Source of the DNA: Oscillospiraceae bacterium
Lineage (GTDB): Bacteria; Bacillota; Clostridia; Oscillospirales; CAG-272
NCBI GenBank assembly: GCA_015065045.1
Contig: SVRB01000011.1
Span: 1-23,244, forward strand
DNA length: 23,244 nt
Direction: 5' to 3'
Shown here: positions 7,581 through 13,529 of the stretch, in pieces
How the letters are laid out: the number at the start of each line of letters is the position of its first letter
Numbering within the stretch: the first letter of the stretch is position 1
Program-made: the position numbers and the translations under genes
Notes under the pieces: generated by a model
The model's database searches: none
What the model saw: the letters and a program-made list of their open reading frames with translations, nothing else
What the model was told of the DNA's origin: nothing

Positions 7581-9965
7581 ATGGCATTTGAAAAAGCACT
7601 GAAAACACTTGAATATAATAAGATCCTTGAGATGCTGTCGAATTTTGCTCATACAGAGGGAGCAAAGGAGATGGCATTGTCGCTCGTTCCGACAAGCGAC
7701 GTGTGGGAGATAAAGCGTGTTTTACGACAGACTACCGACGCTTTGGAATATTTGAATATAAAGGGTATGCCGTCTTTTGGCAATATATCCGATATAAGAT
7801 TTGCCGTTGATAATGCAAAAAAGGGAGCGTCTCTTTCACCTGAGACGTTGCTTGCTATTGCGAACGTGTTAAGAACGGCAAGAGGGCTTAATGAATATTC
7901 AAAAGGTCAGATAAAAGAGGATAACGGGCTTATTGAACTTTTTGACGCTTTGTTTATAGAAAAGAACGTTGAAAACAGAATATACAGAGCGTTGCCGTCA
8001 GCGGATACAGTTGCCGATGACGCAAGTCCCGCATTATCTGAGATCAGAAGAAAGATAAGAAATACAAATGCAAAGATAAGAGAGACCTTGCAGAGATATA
8101 TAAACAGCTCTGCATATTCAAAATATTTGCAGGAAAATATTATTACGATCCGTAACGGAAGATACGTTATTCCCGTTAAGATCGAATATAAAAACGAGAT
8201 AAAGGGTCTCGTTCACGATACATCGTCAACGGGTTCTACTTTGTTTATTGAACCGATGCCCGTTGTTGATGCAAACAATGAGCTGAGAGAGCTTGAAATT
8301 AAAGAAAAGCTTGAGATCGAGCGTATTTTGTATACGCTTTCAGCCGCTTGCGCCGGAATATCTACCGAGCTTGTTTTGGATTATGAGAATATAACGCTGT
8401 TAGCTTTTATATTTGCTAAGGCGGCGTTGTCGGTTTCTTTGAGAGCTTGCGAGCCCATAATAACCGACAAAAAAGAATATAATCTTATCTCGGCAAGACA
8501 TCCGTTGCTCGATAAAGAAAAGGTAGTGCCTATTTCGGTATCACTCGGTATAGGCTTTGATACTTTGGTTATAACAGGTCCCAATACAGGTGGTAAGACC
8601 GTATCGTTAAAGACGCTCGGCTTGTTTGCTTTGATGGCACAGTCGGGACTTCATATTCCTTGCTCGGAATCATCGACGATTTGTATTTTTTCTGATATCC
8701 ACGCTGATATCGGTGATGAGCAGAGCATTGAACAGTCTTTGTCAACGTTCTCCTCGCATATGGTAAATATAATTAAGATAACAAACCAGGTTTCCGAAAA
8801 CTCGCTTGTTTTGTTTGATGAACTTGGCGCAGGAACAGACCCCGTTGAAGGCGCGGCTCTTGCTATGGCTGTGCTTGAGCACGTAAGAGGTAAGGGCGCT
8901 TTGTGCGCAGCAACGACTCACTATGCAGAGCTTAAGGCTTATGCGCTTGAAACTGAGGGTGTAATGAACGGTTCGTGCGAATTTGACGTGAATACGCTTA
9001 AACCGACGTACAGACTTATTATCGGAACTCCCGGTAAATCAAACGCTTTTGAAATATCATCAAAGCTCGGACTTGGTGAAGATATAGTTTCCCACGCAAG
9101 AGCACTTGTTTCAAAAGAAAACAAACGCTTTGAAGAGGTTATCGGTAAGCTCGATGAAAGTCGTATAGAGCTTGAAAACAGAACGCTCGAAACTGAAAAG
9201 ATGAGAGCTGATTTTGAAAAATACAAGTCAGAGGCTGAGAGCAGAATATTTGAGGCGGAAAGACGCGCAGAAAAAGAGCTTAAGACCGCAAGAGAGCAGG
9301 CTACAAGGATTTTAGGCAGCGCTCGAATGACGAGCGAATTTGTTCTTGAACAGCTTGATAAGCTGAAGAAGGAAAAGGATGCCGAAAACGCCGCTCAAAG
9401 ACTCGAGGAAGCAAGAAATGTAATAAGAACAAAACTGAAGTTTGCCGATGAGGAAATAGACCCCGTAATCGAAAGAAAGGTCGGAGAAGGGTATGCCTTG
9501 CCAAGACCTTTGAAGATTGGGGACGAGGTTTTACTCGTAAATATCAATAAGCTTGGAATTGTTACAAAGCTTCCAACGTCAAACGGAATGGTTGAAGTTC
9601 AGACCGGTAGCTTAAAGACGAAGACTAATATATCAAATCTTGTTTTAAACGAAAGCGTAAAAAAGGTTGAGCAGAAAAAGGAAAAGGCAAGAGCATCAGC
9701 CGTCGCATCGTTTAAGCGTGATTTTAAGCCGACTATTGACGTAAGAGGACAGACGGGCGATGACGCTTGGTTTATGATAGATAAATACTTTGACGATGCT
9801 AAAATTTCATCGGTTCGCTCGGTAACTATACTTCACGGTAAGGGTACCGGCGCGTTGCGTACGGCGATCTGGAAGTATTTGAAAAAGGATAACCGTGTTG
9901 AGTCGTTCAGAGCAGGAAAATACGGAGAGGGCGACTACGGAGTAACCGTTGTTGAGTTGAAGTAA
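7581..9965 (+). CDS. mutS2: Endonuclease MutS2 (Smr-domain MutS paralogue)
   Basis: A 794-residue MutS2 of normal length. It lacks the N-terminal mismatch-binding domain of MutS. The helical core/clamp domain (1-320) leads into the ATPase with Walker A GPNTGGKT (333-340) and Walker B LVLFDELGAGTDP (409-421). A coiled-coil, charged region follows (about 510-620). The C-terminus is an Smr domain with IDVRGQ and the catalytic-type HGKGTGALR. MutS2 suppresses recombination in some bacteria, and in Bacillus it (RqcU) also acts on collided ribosomes. Both roles are family knowledge. ATG 7581 follows AGAGAG. It probably belongs to the same operon as era and recO. Confidence 0.96.
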   Translation: MAFEKALKTLEYNKILEMLSNFAHTEGAKEMALSLVPTSDVWEIKRVLRQTTDALEYLNIKGMPSFGNISDIRFAVDNAKKGASLSPETLLAIANVLRTARGLNEYSKGQIKEDNGLIELFDALFIEKNVENRIYRALPSADTVADDASPALSEIRRKIRNTNAKIRETLQRYINSSAYSKYLQENIITIRNGRYVIPVKIEYKNEIKGLVHDTSSTGSTLFIEPMPVVDANNELRELEIKEKLEIERILYTLSAACAGISTELVLDYENITLLAFIFAKAALSVSLRACEPIITDKKEYNLISARHPLLDKEKVVPISVSLGIGFDTLVITGPNTGGKTVSLKTLGLFALMAQSGLHIPCSESSTICIFSDIHADIGDEQSIEQSLSTFSSHMVNIIKITNQVSENSLVLFDELGAGTDPVEGAALAMAVLEHVRGKGALCAATTHYAELKAYALETEGVMNGSCEFDVNTLKPTYRLIIGTPGKSNAFEISSKLGLGEDIVSHARALVSKENKRFEEVIGKLDESRIELENRTLETEKMRADFEKYKSEAESRIFEAERRAEKELKTAREQATRILGSARMTSEFVLEQLDKLKKEKDAENAAQRLEEARNVIRTKLKFADEEIDPVIERKVGEGYALPRPLKIGDEVLLVNINKLGIVTKLPTSNGMVEVQTGSLKTKTNISNLVLNESVKKVEQKKEKARASAVASFKRDFKPTIDVRGQTGDDAWFMIDKYFDDAKISSVRSVTILHGKGTGALRTAIWKYLKKDNRVESFRAGKYGEGDYGVTVVELK

Positions 9966-9984
9966 AGGGGAGTTGTGTAAAAGT

Positions 9985-10182
9985 ATGGACGAATTACTTG
10001 GCAGAATAAACGAACTTGCAAAGAAGGCAAAGGAGCAGGGACTTACCGTTGAAGAACAGGCGGAAAGAGACGAGCTCCGCGCAAAGTATATAAAACAGTT
10101 TCGCGCATCAATGACGGGAATACTTGATAATACCTATATTCAGTACCCTGACGGTCGCAAGGAAAAGGTAAAAAAGAAATAG
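9985..10182 (+). CDS. DUF896 / YnzC family small protein
   Basis: A 65-residue DUF896 (UPF0291) protein recognised by the helical hairpin MDELLGRINELAKKAKEQGLT-type start and the EERDELRAKY-like second helix, ending in a basic tail KEKVKKK. Function is unknown; the Bacillus homologue YnzC lies in an SOS-linked locus. The start is ATG 9985. GGGGAG lies 12 bases upstream, a long spacing. A TTG at 9973 is in frame but sits almost on the ribosome binding site and would add four residues that the family lacks. It ends the plus-strand gene cluster that began at yqfC. Confidence 0.82.
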   Translation: MDELLGRINELAKKAKEQGLTVEEQAERDELRAKYIKQFRASMTGILDNTYIQYPDGRKEKVKKK

Positions 10183-10190
10183 CGTTATTA

Positions 10191-10237
10191 AGGCTTCCCC
10201 TTGAGGGGAAGCTGTCGCTTTAGCGACTGATGAGGTG
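10191..10237. repeat. Double-hairpin intergenic repeat unit
   Basis: GCTTCCCC (10193-10200) pairs with GGGGAAGC (10205-10212) around TTGA. Directly after it, GTCGCT (10214-10219) pairs with AGCGAC (10222-10227), followed by TGATGAGGTG. There is no T-run, so it is not a typical terminator. I recall units of this kind recurring between genes in gut Clostridia, but a second copy is not present in this window. The rest of the gap to 10319 is AT-rich with nothing else visible. Confidence 0.5.
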
Positions 10238-10319
10238 TGTTGAAAACAAAGTAATATTGTATTTATTAAAAAAATAAATACCGTGTCAAAAAATAGAGTA
10301 AAAAAGATTTAAAAAACTA

Positions 10320-10348
10320 TTGACAAACAAATATGTTTTTGCTATAAT
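10320..10348 (+). promoter_or_regulatory. Consensus sigma-A promoter of tRNA-Gln
   Basis: TTGACA (10320-10325), a 17-base spacer and TATAAT (10343-10348) with an extended -10 TGC give a perfect consensus, as expected for a stable-RNA gene. The start of transcription would be about six bases before the tRNA. Confidence 0.9.
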
Positions 10349-10360
10349 ATATCGCGTTGA

Positions 10361-10434
10361 TGCGGAATTGTGTAACGGTAGCACGGCAGACTCTGACTCT
10401 GTTTGTCTGGGTTCGAATCCTAGTTCCGCAGCCA
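10361..10434 (+). tRNA. tRNA-Gln (anticodon CTG), CCA encoded
   Basis: A 74-base cloverleaf. The acceptor stem is TGCGGAA/TTCCGCA. The D arm is GTGT/GCAC with GG in the loop, and the anticodon stem is GCAGA/TCTGT with loop CTCTGAC (anticodon CTG). The T arm is CTGGG/CCTAG with loop TTCGAAT. The discriminator G and an encoded CCA end it. It reads CAG codons for glutamine. It has its own promoter and terminator and is a single-gene unit. Confidence 0.95.
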
Positions 10435-10471
10435 AAAAAAGAGATATCACTGATGTGATATCTCTTTTTTT
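10434..10471 (+). terminator. Terminator directly after tRNA-Gln
   Basis: GAGATATCAC (10441-10450) and GTGATATCTC (10455-10464) form a perfect stem with the loop TGAT. It is flanked by seven A before and seven T after, so it could work on either strand. A near copy occurs at 11275-11310. Confidence 0.9.
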
Positions 10472-10482
10472 ATGTTCAGGTA

Positions 10483-10592
10483 TAGGATTCGAAGGGGAAG
10501 CGGTAGTGAATTGATAGTCCGGTGGACTGTCAAGAGCCGCGGAAGACCGAGCGCGTAGGTCGCGCGGGACCGAATCCATTTTTCCGCAGCCA
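10483..10592 (+). other. Structured element with tRNA T-arm inverted copy on the left and tRNA 3'-end copy on the right
   Basis: About 110 bases with no reading frame. The left end TAGGATTCGAA (10483-10493) is the exact reverse complement of TTCGAATCCTA in the tRNA T arm (10412-10422). The right end has CGAATCC (10571-10577) and TTCCGCAGCCA (10582-10592), the latter identical to the tRNA 3' end, 158 bases from the original. The two ends pair (GGATTCG/CGAATCC). Inside are GCGG/CCGC (10500-10503/10537-10540) enclosing TTGATAGTCC/GGACTGTCAA (one G-U), and GCGCG/CGCGC (10551-10555/10561-10565). It is more GC-rich than its flanks. It may be a small mobile or tRNA-derived element, or a decayed attachment site. 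The sequence does not decide. Confidence 0.6.
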
Positions 10593-10705
10593 AAAAATTC
10601 CTCGGACTTGTTCCGAGGATATTTTTTTACCTCTTCACTTTTCACTTTTCTCTCCCAACGAGGAATTTTTTGGAGGTAATAAGTAATAGTGAATAGTGAA
10701 GAAGT
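10590..10705. repeat. Nested inverted repeats after the tRNA-tail element
   Basis: A perfect 15-bp inverted repeat joins 10590-10604 (CCAAAAAATTCCTCG) and 10659-10673 (CGAGGAATTTTTTGG). Beside it, CTCTTCACTTTTCACTTTTC (10631-10650) is loosely complementary to the GTGAATAGTGAAGAAG stretch at 10690-10705. No gene is present. This looks like a palindromic intergenic repeat. Confidence 0.5.
10592..10628 (+). terminator. Second terminator, after the copied tRNA 3' end
   Basis: TCCTCGGA (10599-10606) pairs with TCCGAGGA (10612-10619) around CTTGT, preceded by A-run 10592-10597 and followed by seven T. Its position relative to the copied CCGCAGCCA mirrors that of the first terminator relative to the tRNA. 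It may be the terminator the tRNA gene originally had. Confidence 0.8.
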
Positions 10706-10711
10706 AAGGTA

Positions 10712-10740
10712 GCTTTTCGCCAAGGCGAAAAGCATTTTTT
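10712..10740 (+). terminator. Strong hairpin terminator
   Basis: GCTTTTCGCC (10712-10721) and GGCGAAAAGC (10724-10733) form a perfect 10-bp palindrome, followed by A and six T. No plus-strand gene ends just before it, so it may close transcription from the tRNA region or belong to the repeat block. Confidence 0.7.
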
Positions 10741-10776
10741 ATTATACGACTTATGCTGCAATTTCCCGCAAACGCC

Positions 10777-10805
10777 TTGCAATCTCCACGATTTTATGGT
10801 ATACT
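10777..10805 (+). promoter_or_regulatory. Promoter of orphan membrane gene at 10829
   Basis: TTGCAA (10777-10782), 17 bases, TATACT (10800-10805) with an extended TGG before the -10. The leader is short, about 20 bases. From 10790 into the first codons the sequence closely matches the promoter/leader of the gene at 11372. Confidence 0.7.
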
Positions 10806-10828
10806 AATCACAGCAAGGCGGTGACTTT

Positions 10829-11248
10829 ATGAAAAAAACAATGTATTATTTTTCTCCGTTCGTGATTTTCTTGATTTTTTTCTTGATATCAAATTTGCTT
10901 GAAAGTGTGGAGATATTAGACCCTATCATGCCATACTTTGCGTTTGTCATGCTGTTTTTGTTTGCGGCTGTGATCGGCACGCTTTCGCAATCAAAAGCAA
11001 AGTTTGATTATATTATGACTGCAATTATTCCGTTAGCTGTAGCATTTTCCTTATTTATTGCTTTGTTTTTCGCCGAAGGGTGTGATGGAACCCCTCAGCT
11101 TTCCATTTATCATTCTCTGAATATTGAATATTATCTCTCGTGGCTTCCTAGAGCACTTGAGATGATGGCTATTACATTTATCTTTTCATTTAAGCCCGTC
11201 AGAAGTTTTATTAAAAACAAATTTCATTTTAAAAATTCCGAAAAATAA
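10829..11248 (+). CDS. Small four-helix membrane protein, function unknown
   Basis: A 139-residue protein with about four hydrophobic segments (8-24, 33-53, 62-84 and 108-122) and a basic C-terminus (RSFIKNKFHFKNSEK). A short, partly charged loop with ESVEILDP follows helix 1, and an EGCDGTPQ loop follows helix 3. I do not recognise a family. ATG 10829 has AAGGCGGTGA upstream. It is a single gene with its own promoter and a terminator at 11275-11310. The first residues MKKTMYYFSPF resemble MKKSYNYYISPQ of the gene at 11372, although the rest of the two proteins is not obviously related. Confidence 0.75.
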   Translation: MKKTMYYFSPFVIFLIFFLISNLLESVEILDPIMPYFAFVMLFLFAAVIGTLSQSKAKFDYIMTAIIPLAVAFSLFIALFFAEGCDGTPQLSIYHSLNIEYYLSWLPRALEMMAITFIFSFKPVRSFIKNKFHFKNSEK

Positions 11249-11274
11249 CATGTTATCTAAGATGGTTACCAATC

Positions 11275-11310
11275 AAAAAGAGATATCACTTATGTGACAT
11301 CTCTTTTTTG
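11275..11310 (+). terminator. Terminator, near copy of the tRNA-Gln terminator
   Basis: AGAGATATCAC (11279-11289) and GTGACATCTCT (11294-11304) form an 11-bp stem with one mismatch and the loop TTAT, followed by T. Apart from two substitutions (one in the loop, one in the right arm) it equals the hairpin at 10439-10466. Confidence 0.85.
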
Positions 11311-11319
11311 TTTTTTAGA

Positions 11320-11348
11320 TTGAAAAGTAATAGGTTTTATGCTATAAT
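11320..11348 (+). promoter_or_regulatory. Promoter of orphan membrane gene at 11372
   Basis: TTGAAA (11320-11325), 17 bases, TATAAT (11343-11348) with an extended TGC. It gives a leader of about 17-20 bases ahead of AAAGGCG. Confidence 0.8.
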
Positions 11349-11371
11349 AATCCCAGAAAGGCGATGTAAAT

Positions 11372-11737
11372 ATGAAAAAAAGTTACAATTACTATATTTC
11401 TCCGCAAAATACACCTAATATCAAACTAAGACGCCTCTTGTATATTATTTCAAACTCTTGTTTGGTTATAAACCTAATTGTTTTTGCGATTTTGTTGCCT
11501 GATATACGTCTTTTGACGTTCGGATATGCTTTTGTTTTTATTGCATATATTTTCCTGCAGCTGTTTGATAAAAAAAGAGATGCATGGGCTTGGTGGAATA
11601 TTATCTTGGGTGTTTTTGTTTCGATTGCCATCCCGGTTTTTTATATTATTTTGTTTGAACTTTACTTGTATTTTGTTGTAATAGCTGCGCAAATTATAAT
11701 TTCAAGTGTAATAGTTTGTGTTTTTAGGAAGAAATAA
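11372..11737 (+). CDS. Small membrane protein, function unknown
   Basis: A 121-residue, very hydrophobic protein with about four membrane segments: 22-43 (LLYIISNSCLVINLIVFAIL), 47-65, 72-92 and 95-117. The loop KKRDAWAWWN lies between the second and third. No family recognised. ATG 11372 is preceded by AAAGGCGATG. The next gene begins 35 bases after its stop and has only a weak promoter of its own, so the two may be co-transcribed. Confidence 0.72.
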   Translation: MKKSYNYYISPQNTPNIKLRRLLYIISNSCLVINLIVFAILLPDIRLLTFGYAFVFIAYIFLQLFDKKRDAWAWWNIILGVFVSIAIPVFYIILFELYLYFVVIAAQIIISSVIVCVFRKK

Positions 11738-11772
11738 AGGATATAATTAAGATTGATAGGCGGGTTGACATT

Positions 11773-12282
11773 ATGATGAATGATAAAAGAGAGTTATTAA
11801 CAAAAAAATACGTTAAAGAAGAGCTTCTTTTTTATAACAGTGCAGATATAAAATCGGGTATTCTGGCAATAGTAATGACATTGTCTATAGTTCTAATAAT
11901 GTCGTTTTTGTTTGTTGCAATAATTCCGAGCTTTAGTATAGTAATTTTATCTATGTTCTTACTTTTAGACTTCGGATTTGCTTACTGTATATTCCTCGAG
12001 TTAAAAGAAAAAAAGGTTATAGAGAGTGACGGCTTTGAGGTTGTAACCGATAAAGTCTTGTATAAATGGGCAGATTTCAGACGAGAAATTGGAAGCAGAA
12101 GTGGTAGAACCATTCGATTGATTCATCTTGAACATTTTGGTGACATAAGAGTTGGTAGTACCGAATATGATCTTGCTACAAACGGAGATATATATTATGT
12201 AGTGGTTTGTCATTATAAGAAATCGAGACCGGTATTGTTTTATCCCGATAGAACTCACGTATACAAGGAAAGTAAATGGTAA
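11773..12282 (+). CDS. Two-helix membrane protein with C-terminal soluble domain, function unknown
   Basis: A 169-residue protein. The N-terminus is a charged stretch DKRELLTKKYVKEELLFY (4-21), then two transmembrane helices (about 29-52 and 54-75). A C-terminal beta-rich domain (80-169) contains KVLYKWADFRREIGSRSGRT and ends RPVLFYPDRTHVYKESKW. I know no named family. Two ATG codons stand in tandem (11773 and 11776); GGCGGG is upstream. A TATAAT at 11742-11747 has no good -35, so expression may come from the 11320 promoter. A decayed paralogue lies at 13281-13507 and shares both the N-terminal and C-terminal motifs. Confidence 0.75.
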   Translation: MMNDKRELLTKKYVKEELLFYNSADIKSGILAIVMTLSIVLIMSFLFVAIIPSFSIVILSMFLLLDFGFAYCIFLELKEKKVIESDGFEVVTDKVLYKWADFRREIGSRSGRTIRLIHLEHFGDIRVGSTEYDLATNGDIYYVVVCHYKKSRPVLFYPDRTHVYKESKW

Positions 12283-12286
12283 AATC

Positions 12287-12314
12287 AAAAAGCACCACAT
12301 TTGTGGTGCTTTTT
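12287..12314. terminator. Bidirectional terminator between convergent genes
   Basis: AAAAAGCACCACA (12287-12299) and TGTGGTGCTTTTT (12302-12314) form a perfect 13-bp palindrome with two T between. It lies five bases after the plus-strand stop and six before the minus-strand stop, and would serve both. Confidence 0.9.
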
Positions 12315-12319
12315 AGTTT

Positions 12320-13105
12320 TTATTCAGTTTCTAAAACTACATACGCCATATTCAAGCAGGGCTCGGTCCAATCGGTATATTCCGAGTCATATGCTGAGCG
12401 TTGTCCTGCGCCTTCGCCGTAAATTGTAATGACGTCACCTGAAATAAACTTCTGTTTGTCAGCTAACAAACAATCACGAACGATTATCTTGAATTCAGAA
12501 CCGTTTACGTCTTCGCACAAGTAACAGTTAAATTCATTGTCAGCGTAATAATTATCGCTATATGTAAGAGTTTTTGTTACTCGAACTGTTATAGATACAA
12601 ACTTTTCTTTGTATCCGTCTGCTGAGCGATAGAATTTTTCGGGAGATACAGTTTCGCATTTTTCAATATATTCTTCTCTTGTCAGCGAGGAATCAACGGG
12701 TTCGTTAAACATTTCGCCGATGTCAGAAATGAAATTTCCGATACCAAACGTCGATATAATGAAATATATAATACCTATAATAATGAAAAGTATCTTTTTC
12801 CAGAGTTTATGAGGGCTTGTAATCAGCAATATTATTCCTGCTATAGGGAATAAAAGCATAGCTATAGCAATAAACCACCATGAATGATACCAGTCAACAA
12901 AGGTAACTCTGCCGGAGCTTGAATTTCGTCTTTGTCTCTTTTTCTTTACGGCAGGTCGATTACCTGCGCGCATGTTTTCCGGACATTCTTTTCCGCACAA
13001 AGGACAGTTATCTCCATCGAAATAACATCCGCAGTCAGGACATTTGTTAAGGTCAGGTCTGTCAAGCTCTTGATTGTCGTCAAATGCTCCAAGCATTCTT
13101 CCCAT
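12320..13105 (-). CDS. Zinc-ribbon membrane protein with extracytoplasmic C-terminal domain
   Basis: A 261-residue protein with three parts. First is a zinc ribbon with CPDCGCYFDGDNCPLCG (C22, C25, C34, C37), followed by a basic linker (KKKRQRRNSSSGR, 54-66). Two transmembrane helices follow (77-96 and 104-123). Last is a 140-residue domain (REEYIEKCETVSPEKFYR onward) with the feel of an OB-like beta domain: KFVSITVRVTKTLTY, EFKIIVRDCLL, GDVITIYGEGAG. This ribbon-plus-TM layout is common among Firmicute membrane proteins of unknown role, and I assign no function. ATG 13105 is six bases after AGGATGGTG. It is transcribed alone from the strong promoter at 13137-13165 and ends at the shared terminator. 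Confidence 0.82.
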   Translation of the reverse strand: MGRMLGAFDDNQELDRPDLNKCPDCGCYFDGDNCPLCGKECPENMRAGNRPAVKKKRQRRNSSSGRVTFVDWYHSWWFIAIAMLLFPIAGIILLITSPHKLWKKILFIIIGIIYFIISTFGIGNFISDIGEMFNEPVDSSLTREEYIEKCETVSPEKFYRSADGYKEKFVSITVRVTKTLTYSDNYYADNEFNCYLCEDVNGSEFKIIVRDCLLADKQKFISGDVITIYGEGAGQRSAYDSEYTDWTEPCLNMAYVVLETE

Positions 13106-13136
13106 ATATTACACCATCCTTTTTTGTTGTATAATC

Positions 13137-13165
13137 AGTATACAATAAATCGCAATAAATGTCAA
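13137..13165 (-). promoter_or_regulatory. Promoter of the zinc-ribbon protein gene
   Basis: On the minus strand TTGACA (13165-13160), 17 bases, TATACT (13142-13137). It diverges from the promoter of the decayed gene at 13229-13257. Confidence 0.8.
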
Positions 13166-13228
13166 TGTTTGAGGTGTTGGAAAAAATTATATACTATTTC
13201 ATTTCGTGGTGGATTTTTAAATAATATA

Positions 13229-13257
13229 TTGCAAAATTATGTTTTTTGTGTTACAAT
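13229..13257 (+). promoter_or_regulatory. Promoter of the decayed paralogue
   Basis: TTGCAA (13229-13234), 17 bases, TACAAT (13252-13257) with extended TGT. Spacing from the -10 to the start codon is the same as for the genes at 10829 and 11372. It may now also drive the purine permease downstream. Confidence 0.6.
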
Positions 13258-13280
13258 CGATGCAATAGGAGAGTGACAAC

Positions 13281-13507
13281 GTGGAAAAAGATAAAAGAGA
13301 GGTTATAACACGAGATAGTATTAAAGCTGAGCTCTTGCCGCGTTATTCTAAAGGCATAAAAGCGTCTATTATTCATCTTATTGCGTTGCCGTTTATATGT
13401 ATATTGGTTTGTTATTTAATGAGTTTTATATAGTAAATTATCGTTCCAAACATCTCGCGGGTATATTATTTTATCCGGTAAGATCTTATATTTATAAAGA
13501 AAAATAA
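13281..13507 (+). pseudogene. Internally deleted paralogue of the 11773 gene
   Basis: A GTG start at 13281, behind AGGAGAGTGA, opens a 50-residue frame (VEKDKREVITRDSIKAELLP...) that stops at 13433. It aligns with the N-terminus of the 11773-12282 product: DKRE, T, K-ELL and S--IK are shared, then a hydrophobic segment. After the stop, the frame ending at 13507 reads LFYPVRSYIYKEK, which matches the extreme C-terminus LFYPDRTHVYKESK of the same protein. The middle 100 or so residues are missing and the halves are out of frame. Promoter and ribosome binding site are intact, so a 50-residue membrane peptide may still be made. Confidence 0.75.
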
Positions 13508-13529
13508 AAAGAAAAGGGGAAAACAAAAA

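Noticed and set aside
10320..10514. A 64-codon plus-strand frame starting at the tRNA promoter
   Set aside because: It starts in the -35 box and reads through the tRNA itself; not coding.
10483..10592. A second, degenerate tRNA gene
   Set aside because: Only the T-arm 3' half and acceptor 3' end are present; no D arm, anticodon arm or 5' acceptor half can be found to the left.
10286..10735. A 149-codon minus-strand open frame across the tRNA region
   Set aside because: It runs antisense through tRNA-Gln, two terminators and the repeat element, has no ribosome binding site, and its composition reflects the repeats.
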